A stretch of DNA of 8,789 bases from contig CAIZKA010000311.1 of the NCBI GenBank assembly GCA_903933395.1, positions 1-8,789 of the forward strand, given 5' to 3'. Shown here piece by piece: positions 1 to 6,189 of the stretch (position 1 is its first letter; the number at the start of each line of letters is the position of its first letter). The position numbers and the translations under genes were made by a program. The DNA is from an uncultured beta proteobacterium. Lineage in GTDB: Bacteria; Pseudomonadota; Gammaproteobacteria; Burkholderiales; Rhodocyclaceae. The notes under the pieces are model-generated. The model searched no databases, was not told the origin of the DNA, and was given only the letters and a program-made list of their open reading frames with translations.

Positions 1-311
1 AATCCGGAATCCTCCGTCCAGTGGCGCAGCACGCGAAAGCGCTCGCCGCCCTGGGCGATGATGTCGAGCACGCCCAGCTGCTGCATGTCCCAGTCGGCGA
101 TGTGCGCCAGCGTGCCTACCCGATGCGGCGTCGCGGGCTTGCGTCCGGCACCGGCCACCTCCTCGCCGGCGGCGATCAGGCAGATGCCGAAGGACGTCGA
201 TTCCTTCAGGCAGGCCTTGGCCATGTCCATGTAGCGCTGCTCGAAAATCCGCAGCGGCAGCCGCCCGCCGGGGAACAGCACCGACTGCAGCGGAAACAGC
301 GGGATTATCAC
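1..311 (-). CDS. LON substrate-binding-domain (peptidase S16-like) protein, N-terminal part
   Basis: The 103 visible residues form the start of a stand-alone LON substrate-binding domain. The opening IIPLFPLQSVLFPGG, followed by LPLRIFEQRYMDM, is the hallmark of this family. Later come FGICLI, the HRVGTLAHI segment and the GERFRVL segment in expected order. Such proteins resemble the N-terminal domain of Lon protease but usually lack the ATPase and protease domains; whether that holds here cannot be seen because the gene runs off the left edge. The start is GTG at 311-309, which overlaps the TGA of the upstream membrane-protein gene (GTGA, 4 bases), with GGAG about 12 bases upstream, so translation is probably coupled. 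Cytoplasmic; the substrate is unknown. The family call is firm, the cellular role is not. Confidence 0.85.
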   Translation of the reverse strand, partial: MIIPLFPLQSVLFPGGRLPLRIFEQRYMDMAKACLKESTSFGICLIAAGEEVAGAGRKPATPHRVGTLAHIADWDMQQLGVLDIIAQGGERFRVLRHWTEDSG

Positions 312-865
312 GGCGCCGGATGCTCCGCGGGTGCCGCGGCCACGGGTATGGCCAGGGGTATGGCTAACAGGCGCGCCGCGACCAGGCCGTTGATAGTGCC
401 GAAGAACAGCGCCGCCGTGGCGAACAGGGGCAGCAGGTAGAACACGCCGTCGTGCGGTACCAGCCAGACGCGGGCCAGCGCGATCTGTCCGCCGATGTGG
501 GCGAAGGCCGCCAGCACGCTGACCGACACCGGACCGAAAAGACGCGGCGGCAGATGCTGCGCCAGTGCCAGCACGCCCAGGCTGCAAAGCGCGCCGGCCA
601 GCGCCAGGAAAAATCCCGGTGCGAGAAACTGGCCGATCACCAGGCTGCCGGCGACCACGCGCAACAAGCTGACCCAGGCCGCATCGCGCCAGCCGTAGCG
701 CACCAGCACTACCAGAACGATGATGTTGGCCAGCCCCGGCTTGATACCGGGCAGTGGGCTCGGCAGCGCCGCCTCGGCGACGGTCAGTGCGATCGCCGCC
801 GCCGCATAGCGCGCGATGCGGTAATCGTCGGCCGTGACCGGCAGCTCAATAGTTGAGGGTGTCAT
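308..865 (-). CDS. Gx transporter family / heptaprenyl diphosphate synthase component I-like membrane protein
   Basis: A 185-residue hydrophobic protein with about five membrane segments (roughly residues 16-34, 45-60, 63-100, 110-133 and 140-175). The conserved family signature PGIKPGLANI at residues 39-48 precedes a long hydrophobic run, then SLLRV (67-70), GSLVIGQF (73-80) and AHIGGQIALARV (122-133). The family is often labelled heptaprenyl diphosphate synthase component I, but proteobacterial members paired with NusG domain II proteins look like integral membrane transport components, and no prenyltransferase Asp-rich motif is present. The substrate is unknown. ATG at 865 lies 20 bases inside the end of the NusG-II gene, with an AGGG ribosome-binding site about 7 bases upstream. 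Its stop overlaps the next start by 4 bases. The C-terminus (172-185) is a low-complexity Ala/Pro tail. Confidence 0.85.
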   Translation of the reverse strand: MTPSTIELPVTADDYRIARYAAAAIALTVAEAALPSPLPGIKPGLANIIVLVVLVRYGWRDAAWVSLLRVVAGSLVIGQFLAPGFFLALAGALCSLGVLALAQHLPPRLFGPVSVSVLAAFAHIGGQIALARVWLVPHDGVFYLLPLFATAALFFGTINGLVAARLLAIPLAIPVAAAPAEHPAP

Positions 866-1283
866 AGGCCCTGTTGCCGCCGCCGCGACCGGCCAATTGC
901 AGCGTGACGTGGTTCGGCGCGCAGATCGCCACGGCGTTGGCGCGCGTCAGCCAGCCCTGCTGCACGCAATACTGGCGCGGTCCGGGATCGGACAGCACGC
1001 GGGCGCGACCGGGCTGCACCTCGATCACCGTGGTGCCGATGGCGCCGGTGACTTCGTACTTGCGCGCAACATTGAGCGCCAGTTCGGTAACCAGTTGGCC
1101 GTCGCGCTTGACGACGGCGCGGTCTGCCACGCCGCCGCGCCACAACAACGGATAGGAGGCAGCCACCACGGCTGCGGTGCAAACCAGCAGCAGCCAGTCG
1201 CCGGGTTTCAGCAGCGTGCGCCAAGGCAGATGACCGGCGCCCGTCGCCTGCGCCAGCAGCTCACGCAACGAGGCGGTGTGCAT
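846..1283 (-). CDS. NusG domain II-containing membrane-anchored protein
   Basis: With ATG at 1283 the product is 145 residues: a short cytoplasmic N-terminus, one membrane helix at about 29-48 (GDWLLLVCTAAVVAASYPLLW), then an extracytoplasmic NusG domain II at about 50-145. Two cysteines, C106 in QYCVQQGW and C121 in AICAPN, sit where the family keeps a pair, and the protein ends in the family-like YDTLNY. Despite the name it is not the transcription factor NusG: the NGN and KOW domains are absent. The frame stays open to an ATG at 1475 that overlaps the rapZ stop (ATGA), but the extra 64 residues are Pro/Arg/Ser-rich translation of a hairpin cluster, so I prefer 1283. A G-rich stretch just upstream could serve as ribosome-binding site. 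It pairs with the Gx transporter gene, which starts inside it. The function of the pair is not established. Confidence 0.85.
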   Translation of the reverse strand: MHTASLRELLAQATGAGHLPWRTLLKPGDWLLLVCTAAVVAASYPLLWRGGVADRAVVKRDGQLVTELALNVARKYEVTGAIGTTVIEVQPGRARVLSDPGPRQYCVQQGWLTRANAVAICAPNHVTLQLAGRGGGNRAYDTLNY

Positions 1284-1305
1284 TCCCCCCGGCCCCCTGT
1301 CCCAC

Positions 1306-1455
1306 GGCCGGCTTTGCACAGCCGGCCGGCTCCGACGGCGCGGAGCAGTGCTCCGCGAATTCCCGTCTTCGCCCGGGAAAGGGGGTGACGAAGGTTCGCG
1401 GTCTTCGCCCGCTCCGGGGCCAGAAGGACCCGCCTTGGGGCGGCCCGGCACCGGG
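1306..1455. repeat. Tandem hairpin cluster in the rapZ to NusG-II gap
   Basis: This gap contains several perfect inverted repeats in a row. Stem 1 is 1306-1313 with 1320-1327 (GGCCGGCT, 8 bp, 6-base loop). Stem 2 is 1339-1346 with 1350-1357 (CGCGGAGC, 8 bp, 3-base loop). Stem 3 is 1360-1365 with 1374-1379 (TTCCCG, 6 bp). A weaker stem is 1444-1448 with 1451-1455 (CCCGG). An 11-base direct repeat, GTCTTCGCCCG, occurs at 1365 and 1401. No U-tract follows the stems, so they are not classical intrinsic terminators. They could stabilise or process the rapZ transcript, or be intergenic palindromic elements. The sequence differs from the repeat family in the 2.4-6.3 kb region. Confidence 0.6.
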
Positions 1456-1471
1456 TCGGGAATCCTGTCGT

Positions 1472-2314
1472 TCATTCGATCAGGCTGCGGTGTCGCACCA
1501 GCACCCGCGCCGAGTCGCGAAAATGTGCGGCGAGCCTTTCCGCCAGATACACCGAGCGGTGCTGGCCGCCAGTGCAGCCGATGCCGACCGTCAGGTAGGA
1601 GCGGTTGTCGCGGATGTAGGCCGGCAGCCAGTCGCCGATGAAACGACGCAGGTCGGCCTCCATGCGCGCCACCTCGGGCTGCGCCACGAGGAAGCGGATC
1701 ACCGCGGCATCGCGCCCGGTGAACGGGCGCAGCGCCGGATCGTAATGCGGGTTGGGCAGGCAGCGCACGTCGAATACCAGATCGGCATCGAGCGGGATGC
1801 CGTTCTTGAAGCCGAAGGACTCGAACAACAGAATCAGGCCGCTGCGTTCGTCGAGCGCGGCAAAATCCTTGACGCTGGCGCGCAGCGCATTGGGCCGCAG
1901 GTCGCTGGTGTCGATGTGGTGGCCGAGCGACGCCAGCATCTCCAGCGCCTCGCGTTCGCGCGCGATGGCCTCCTCCAGCGTGACATCGTCGCCAGCCAGC
2001 GGGTGACGCCGGCGCGTCTCAGAGAAGCGCTGGATCAGCACGTCGTTGCGCGCATCGAGAAAAACGAAGCGCAGCGTGACGCCCTGCGACTCCAGCTTGC
2101 GCAACTGCGGCGGCAGCGCGGCGATGCTCGAGCCGCCGCGCATGTCCACGGCCACTGCAGCCAATTCGTGCCCCTCCAGTCGCAGGTGCCCAACCAGGTC
2201 GGAGAGCAGCGGCGCCGGCAGGTTGTCGACGCAGTAGTAGCCGGCGTCCTCCAGCACATTGAGGGCGATGGATTTGCCGGAACCGGAAAGGCCGCTGATG
2301 AGGATGACTTGCAT
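1472..2314 (-). CDS. rapZ: RNase adapter protein RapZ (YvcJ family P-loop protein)
   Basis: A full-length 280-residue RapZ, close to the 284 residues of the E. coli protein. The N-terminal domain has a Walker A loop, GLSGSGKS, at residues 8-15, plus the family segments DMRGGS (57-62), FVFLDA (83-88) and RRRHPL (101-106). The C-terminal domain carries DVRCLPNP (182-189), DPALRPFTGRD (192-202) and the diagnostic GCTGGQHRSV (246-255). In enterobacteria RapZ binds a small RNA and directs RNase E to it, controlling glucosamine-6-phosphate synthase; in other bacteria the role is less clear, and the ATP/GTP-binding fold is what the sequence shows. ATG at 2314 has no strong Shine-Dalgarno sequence. 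In many betaproteobacteria rapZ follows hprK; here the DNA upstream is a repeat and a diguanylate cyclase, suggesting an insertion or rearrangement. Confidence 0.97.
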   Translation of the reverse strand: MQVILISGLSGSGKSIALNVLEDAGYYCVDNLPAPLLSDLVGHLRLEGHELAAVAVDMRGGSSIAALPPQLRKLESQGVTLRFVFLDARNDVLIQRFSETRRRHPLAGDDVTLEEAIAREREALEMLASLGHHIDTSDLRPNALRASVKDFAALDERSGLILLFESFGFKNGIPLDADLVFDVRCLPNPHYDPALRPFTGRDAAVIRFLVAQPEVARMEADLRRFIGDWLPAYIRDNRSYLTVGIGCTGGQHRSVYLAERLAAHFRDSARVLVRHRSLIE

Positions 2315-2381
2315 GGGTGAAAGGATAGCGGATTACGCGGGGCCGGTGCGCGGCGAGTGCCCTTGCGGAGCGAAGGGAAAT

Positions 2382-2605
2382 GCCGGGACTCGCCCCGGCG
2401 GGCGAGGCACTTTCTTGTGATGCGACAAGAAAGTACCCAAAGAAACGCACCCCGCCTCCCCGGCCCTGCGGGCTACCGTCGCTGCGGAAGGCCCGCCGGG
2501 CCGGTCGCTAAACTCGCTTCGCTCGGACAACGCGACCAGACTACCCCCGGCGAACCGTCCTCGCTCGGCGGGTCAGAGGGGAATGCAAACCGTCGCGCTC
2601 GGGGC
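2382..2605 (-). repeat. Composite palindromic repeat, left copy (inverted relative to the middle copy)
   Basis: This stretch matches the reverse complement of 5263-5481 at roughly nine bases in ten by eye, with a 40-base identical core at 2479-2518 (partner 5344-5383). The outer end carries a GCCGGG/CCGGC-type hairpin (2382-2399) and a 10-bp perfect stem, ACTTTCTTGT with ACAAGAAAGT (2409-2418 and 2425-2434, 6-base loop). The inner end fades into unique sequence near 2605. Short open frames across it give Arg/Ser/Pro-rich peptides that look like non-coding translation. No transposase is present. It separates rapZ from the cyclase and probably contains the rapZ leader side. The strand given follows the orientation of the middle copy taken as plus. 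Confidence 0.85.
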
Positions 2606-2774
2606 TATGTCGCAAACAATTCGAACCCGAACACCTATGACTGAGGTCCAGTGGCAGCATAAGACTGATTTCTGCCTGATGATAATTGCATAGCAAACGG
2701 CCAGTCCACTCAGTTTCCCGCCTCTCGGTCTCGGCAGGCGTTCCAAAGGATATACCTGCGGCGTTTATAGAGAA
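2606..2774. other. Non-coding spacer downstream of the diguanylate cyclase
   Basis: About 170 bases between the cyclase stop and the left repeat. It is AT-richer than the flanks, like the cyclase gene, so it probably arrived with it. I see no gene. A weak CGCCT/AGGCG stem with a long loop near 2720-2742 lacks a U-tract, so I do not call a terminator. Confidence 0.5.
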
Positions 2775-5048
2775 TCAGGCTTTCGCATCGTAGAACCGTA
2801 TCAAATTGCGCCCGGCCTCCTTGGCCTCGTACATTGCGGTATCAGCCCATCTGAGGATATGACCAGATTTGGAGTCGTGACCGGCAAACAACGCCACACC
2901 AATGCTTGCGGTGCATCGATGTTCGATGGAGATATCGGTCTTGCCCTCCGGCTTGAGCGTCAGTCGATAGGGAACTAACAAGGTGCTGCGAATCATTTCG
3001 GCAATGATGCCCGCCTGGGTCGCCGACTCCTCCCTGTTTGCGCCCAGTTCGCTGACCATCACCACAAACTCATCGCCACCGAAGCGCGCCACAGTGTCCA
3101 TCTCGCGCACGCAACCTTTCAGCCTGTCGGCGGCCTCGATCAATAGAAGATCACCAGCCTCATGCCCATGAGTGTCATTCAGCGATTTGAAGTTGTCCAG
3201 ATCCAGGAACATGAGTGCGCCATAACAACCACTGCGTTTGCTGGCCGCAATCCCCTGGCTCAGCCGGTCGTTTAGAAGGCGGCGGTTGGGAAGCTTGGTC
3301 AGCGTGTCATAGAACGCTAGGTGGCGAACCTGCTCCTCCATCTGCTTGCGTTCGGTGATATCAGTGTGCGTACCGATCATGCGCAAGGGTTTGCCATCTT
3401 CACTGCGGCTAACCGCCATGCCTCGACCGAGAATCCATTTGTAGCTTTCGTCCTTGCACCTCAAGCGGTATTCGACGACATAAATCTCCGTCTTGCCCTC
3501 TAGGTAGGCTTGCATCGCTCCGGCGACGTAGGCCTGATCTTCGGGATGAATACGAGTTACCCAGTCTTGGTTGATGGATTGAATATCGTCTTCGGCATAC
3601 CCAAGCATCTCTTTCCAGCGTTTGGAATACGTTGCATGGTCGGTCAGAATGTTCCAGTCCCACACGCCGTCGCCGGAGCCTTCGATGGCGAATTGCCAGC
3701 GAAACTCGCTCTCGCGCAGCGCATCCTCGACCTGCTTACGCCCCGTGACGTCGGTAATCGATCCTGACATGATTACAGGCTGGCCATTTTCATCCCATGT
3801 CGCCTGACCACGAGAATAAAACCATCGATACTCGCCACTCTTGCAGCACAGGCGCATTTCCACTCCGTAAGGCTCGCGCTCCTCGAAATGCGCTCGGCGC
3901 ATCTCCATGACGCGGGCCTTGTCGTCGGGATGGAGAAGGGCAGCAAAACTTGCCAGCGTATTGGGCAACTCATGATCTTCATAGCCGAGCATTCGCTTCC
4001 AGCGCGGCGACATGTAATTTTCGCCAGTTGCCAGTACCCACTCCCAGATACCATCGTTGGCGCCAGTCACTGCGCGCTCGTAACGTGCCTCACTTTCACG
4101 CAATACCTTTTCCGCCTGCTTGCGCTCGGTGATGTCTCGGGCAACGAAGATGAATCTCTTGGCCTGACTCTTGGTGCCTTGCTTGGGAGCCACCGAAAGT
4201 TCAAACCAGCGTTCTCCTTGCGGCAGCGACAAGGCGTACTGCCTCCCACTAGACCAGCCCTTGTCCGAGGCTTCTACGATGGCTGAAATGCACGTCTCCG
4301 CTACATCCGGCGGGAGGACTTCAGAAAAGGTCTTGCCAAGAAATACTTCGGGAGGAGCCGCAAGCAAATCTGAGCGGGGGCTATGGTAGTCGTAATACCG
4401 ACCATCCAGTCCTACCTCGAATATCAGATCGGGAATGGCATCGAGTGTGGCTCGAAGTTGGATTTTCGTTGAGAGAAGTCTAGCTTCAGCCTGTTTCCAT
4501 TTGGTGATGTCGGTCAGCACAACCCGCAGCGCCGGCGTCTGCTCGTCTTTGACCAACCGCAAGCTATCCAGTCGAACATCAACATGTGCCCCATCTACAC
4601 GCAGGAGTTCCAGTTCGCAACTCCGCCTCTCATCCGTTTTCAGCGAACCGACTAAGTGCAAATGCCAGCCGTCTGCGTCCTCGGGTTCGACGAAGCGAGC
4701 AAAAGGTTGGAGCAGCAAATCATCGCGCTCCCTCCCGAGCAAAGCTGCACCAGTTTGATTGATATCGGCGATCAACCCTTTGTCGGTAACGGTTAGATAG
4801 CCAACAGGAGCGAATTCGTAGAAATCAACGAAGCGGGCGCGGGATTCTTCCAGAGCAATTTGCGCTTCAATCAATGCCTCGTTCTGCGTCTCCAGTTCGA
4901 TCTGGTGTAACTGAAGTTCATGCAGAAGTTCTGTATCGGAACGAGCGGATAACTCACTCGCCGTTAAAAGAGCAAGTTTCGCCTCCGCAGCGACCCAAAG
5001 TTGGGAGCGAGAACTGAGCCCTGTTGTCGATACTTTCTTGGCCGCCAT
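2775..5048 (-). CDS. Four-PAS-domain diguanylate cyclase (GGDEF)
   Basis: A 757-residue predicted soluble sensor enzyme that makes cyclic di-GMP from two GTP. Order: a helical/coiled N-terminus (about 22-70, with LHELQLHQIELETQNEAL), PAS1 (about 72-185), PAS2 (193-308), PAS3 (320-438), PAS4 (445-568) and a GGDEF domain (575-757). Each PAS ends in a PAC-like motif, such as TDITKWKQAE at 179 and TDITERKQME at 562. The cyclase looks active: DTLTKLPNRR at 581, metal-binding D616 in FLDLDNF, NDTHGHEAGD at 624-633 and an intact GGDEF at 657-661. The inhibitory I-site RxxD (R648, D651) is also present, implying product feedback. There is no EAL domain and no clear membrane helix or signal peptide, so signals are probably sensed in the cytoplasm through unknown PAS ligands. 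ATG at 5048 has GGA about 10 bases upstream. Base composition is AT-richer than its neighbours and an inverted repeat flanks it, consistent with acquisition. Confidence 0.95.
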   Translation of the reverse strand: MAAKKVSTTGLSSRSQLWVAAEAKLALLTASELSARSDTELLHELQLHQIELETQNEALIEAQIALEESRARFVDFYEFAPVGYLTVTDKGLIADINQTGAALLGRERDDLLLQPFARFVEPEDADGWHLHLVGSLKTDERRSCELELLRVDGAHVDVRLDSLRLVKDEQTPALRVVLTDITKWKQAEARLLSTKIQLRATLDAIPDLIFEVGLDGRYYDYHSPRSDLLAAPPEVFLGKTFSEVLPPDVAETCISAIVEASDKGWSSGRQYALSLPQGERWFELSVAPKQGTKSQAKRFIFVARDITERKQAEKVLRESEARYERAVTGANDGIWEWVLATGENYMSPRWKRMLGYEDHELPNTLASFAALLHPDDKARVMEMRRAHFEEREPYGVEMRLCCKSGEYRWFYSRGQATWDENGQPVIMSGSITDVTGRKQVEDALRESEFRWQFAIEGSGDGVWDWNILTDHATYSKRWKEMLGYAEDDIQSINQDWVTRIHPEDQAYVAGAMQAYLEGKTEIYVVEYRLRCKDESYKWILGRGMAVSRSEDGKPLRMIGTHTDITERKQMEEQVRHLAFYDTLTKLPNRRLLNDRLSQGIAASKRSGCYGALMFLDLDNFKSLNDTHGHEAGDLLLIEAADRLKGCVREMDTVARFGGDEFVVMVSELGANREESATQAGIIAEMIRSTLLVPYRLTLKPEGKTDISIEHRCTASIGVALFAGHDSKSGHILRWADTAMYEAKEAGRNLIRFYDAKA

Positions 5049-5262
5049 GAAAACATCCGCCGCAAGGTAGTTGAAGCCTGCATCTTACATAAAACACCCA
5101 TCCAAGTTCCGGCCCTGCTGTTCCTAAAGACCGGTTAGCTCCTGACAGCGGCCTCTAGAATCTCATGCGTAGGGCATCGACGACGTCGGCTCCCGCTGCA
5201 TTCCTGCCGGTCATTCATTGAAGGATGGGAGCCAATCGGGCCTGTTTCCGTCATTGCCCGCC
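5049..5262. promoter_or_regulatory. Upstream region of the diguanylate cyclase
   Basis: No gene is seen in this 214-base stretch, which should hold the cyclase promoter on the minus strand. On that strand GGAACTT (5110-5104) is followed 16 bases later by TAAGA (5087-5083), which resembles a sigma-E-type -35 element with a poor -10. No convincing sigma-70 pair was found. The promoter assignment is tentative. Confidence 0.2.
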
Positions 5263-5481
5263 ACGCGCGAAACGTTTCTTCCCCTCTGACCCGCCGAGCG
5301 AGGAAGGTTCGCAGGGGGTAGTCCGGTCGCGTTGTCCGAGCGCAGCGAGTTTAGCGACCGGCCCGGCGGGCCTTCCGCAGCGAGGGTAGCCCGAAGGGCC
5401 GGGGAGACGGGGAGCGCTTCTCTGCCTACTTTCTTGCGCGAACAAGAAAGTAGGTCGCCTGCCGGGGCGAATCCCGGCGCG
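5263..5481 (+). repeat. Composite palindromic repeat, middle copy
   Basis: This is the inverted partner of 2382-2605, so the diguanylate cyclase sits between the two arms. It contains a 12-bp perfect stem, CCTACTTTCTTG with CAAGAAAGTAGG (5425-5436 and 5443-5454, loop CGCGAA), and a second stem, GCCGGG with CCCGGC (5461-5466 and 5473-5478, loop GCGAAT). The 40 bases 5344-5383 are identical to the left copy. Its outer end, from about 5437 onward, recurs in direct orientation at 6212-6292. Open frames through it look like non-coding translation. Confidence 0.85.
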
Positions 5482-5490
5482 GCCACATTA

Positions 5491-5520
5491 CTATTGGATT
5501 CCGGCCTTCGCCGGAATGGC
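5491..5520. repeat. Small ATTCCGGC hairpin repeat, copy 1
   Basis: A perfect 8-bp stem, ATTCCGGC with GCCGGAAT (5498-5505 and 5510-5517), with loop CTTC, lies just outside the middle composite repeat. Nearly the same hairpin occurs at 6273-6292 in the same position relative to the third composite copy. It resembles the short GGATTCCGGC-type intergenic palindromes common in betaproteobacteria and reminiscent of neisserial dRS3. The remaining sequence from 5521 to 5619 shows no gene. Confidence 0.75.
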
Positions 5521-5619
5521 GGAACACCCAAAGTCGGCGCTGGCGCAACGGCGAACGAGAGGCACGGCAGCCGGATGAAGCGGACCAAGAGCGCTAGAGT
5601 AAGCGGATGAAGGCCACGC

Positions 5620-5874
5620 TCAAACCGGCGCGCGCGGCTTTATTGCACGCGGCCGTGTTGAGCGGCGGGTCAGACCTGTCACAGAACGTGCGACATTAAC
5701 CAGCGAGCTCAACGCCGCATTGACGGCCTCATTGGTGGGGAAGACCTTGGACAGTTCAGGGGTCAACAACACCAGATTGCTGCCTTTCTTGAACTCGGCG
5801 AAATGTTTGCCGCGCACGCCTTTCCCAAGATCCTCGCGCCGATATTCAGCGCGCATTTCTTCAGCCTTCTTCAT
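5620..5874 (-). CDS. Predicted antitoxin partner of BrnT
   Basis: An 84-residue protein with MKKAEEMRAEYRREDLGKG at the N-terminus, then RGKHFAEFKKGSNLVLLTPELSKVFPTNEAVNAALSSLVNVA (21-62) and a basic tail (RRSTRPRAIKPRAP). Small proteins of this REDLG-RGK-NLVLL-VFP-AVN type are commonly found next to BrnT-like toxins, and I infer the antitoxin role from position. It is not the classical BrnA, which has a recognisable ribbon-helix-helix segment near its C-terminus; I do not see one. ATG at 5874 overlaps the end of brnT by 14 bases and has AAGGGA about 7 bases upstream; an in-frame ATG at 5889 is possible but poorer. The same frame stays open across brnT to 6174, which could lead to an over-long call. 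The Arg/Pro-rich last 12 or so residues may be an extension into repeat-like DNA. Confidence 0.75.
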   Translation of the reverse strand: MKKAEEMRAEYRREDLGKGVRGKHFAEFKKGSNLVLLTPELSKVFPTNEAVNAALSSLVNVARSVTGLTRRSTRPRAIKPRAPV

Positions 5875-6133
5875 ATGTTTTCCCTTCATTTCGAGTTGCC
5901 GGGCGCGCACTGATAATGCGATATTTCCCGCGTCGGTGAGTGTAGATAATGGCAAGAACCCGTTCCATGCGCGACAGGCCAAACATGAGCCAACGCTCTT
6001 CACCCACCGAATGGTCGGGGTCGGCAAATGTGTACGCCATCGGATCACCAAACACCGAGGCCGCCTCTTCAAAACTGACTTTGTGTTTCTTGAGGTTTTG
6101 CGTGGCCTTTGCCGGATCGATTTCAAATTCCAT
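5861..6133 (-). CDS. brnT: BrnT family type II toxin (predicted ribonuclease)
   Basis: A 90-residue protein with the BrnT layout: MEFEIDPAKATQNLKKHKVSFEEAASVFGDP at residues 1-31, then DPDHSVGEERWLMFG (39-53), a beta-strand core ending in IIYTHR, and the C-terminal RIISARPATRNEGKTYEE (72-89), the family's most conserved block. BrnT proteins adopt a RelE-like fold and cleave RNA, inhibiting translation until bound by an antitoxin. The common RRERK in the C-terminal block is here RNEGK, a possible change in activity; the E and Y positions are kept. The toxin gene comes first and the antitoxin second, as in brnTA, with a 14-base overlap. The complex would probably autoregulate the promoter upstream of 6133, where AATAAT on the minus strand is a -10 candidate without a clear -35. 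Direct repeat copies flank the pair. Confidence 0.9.
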   Translation of the reverse strand: MEFEIDPAKATQNLKKHKVSFEEAASVFGDPMAYTFADPDHSVGEERWLMFGLSRMERVLAIIYTHRRGKYRIISARPATRNEGKTYEEG

Positions 6134-6189
6134 GCGCCATTATTCCACGAGACGAGAAAGACGAGGCCCAACATCCAGGCTCAGGCGTT

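Noticed and set aside
1385..2320. A 311-residue plus-strand open frame opposite rapZ
   Set aside because: It is antisense to a clear RapZ; high GC keeps antisense frames open and the peptide resembles no family I know.
5263..5481. Insertion sequence end
   Set aside because: The repeat is long and internally hairpinned, no transposase is in the window, and no target-site duplication was seen outside the two arms.
5211..5610. Small open frames on both strands (up to 125 residues) in the middle repeat
   Set aside because: They translate the palindromic repeat; similar Arg/Ser/Pro-rich peptides arise from the left copy, which points to non-coding repeat DNA.
5620..6174. A 184-residue open frame covering the antitoxin plus an upstream extension
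   Set aside because: The first 100 residues are brnT read in another frame; only the part from 5874 resembles a real protein and has a ribosome-binding site.
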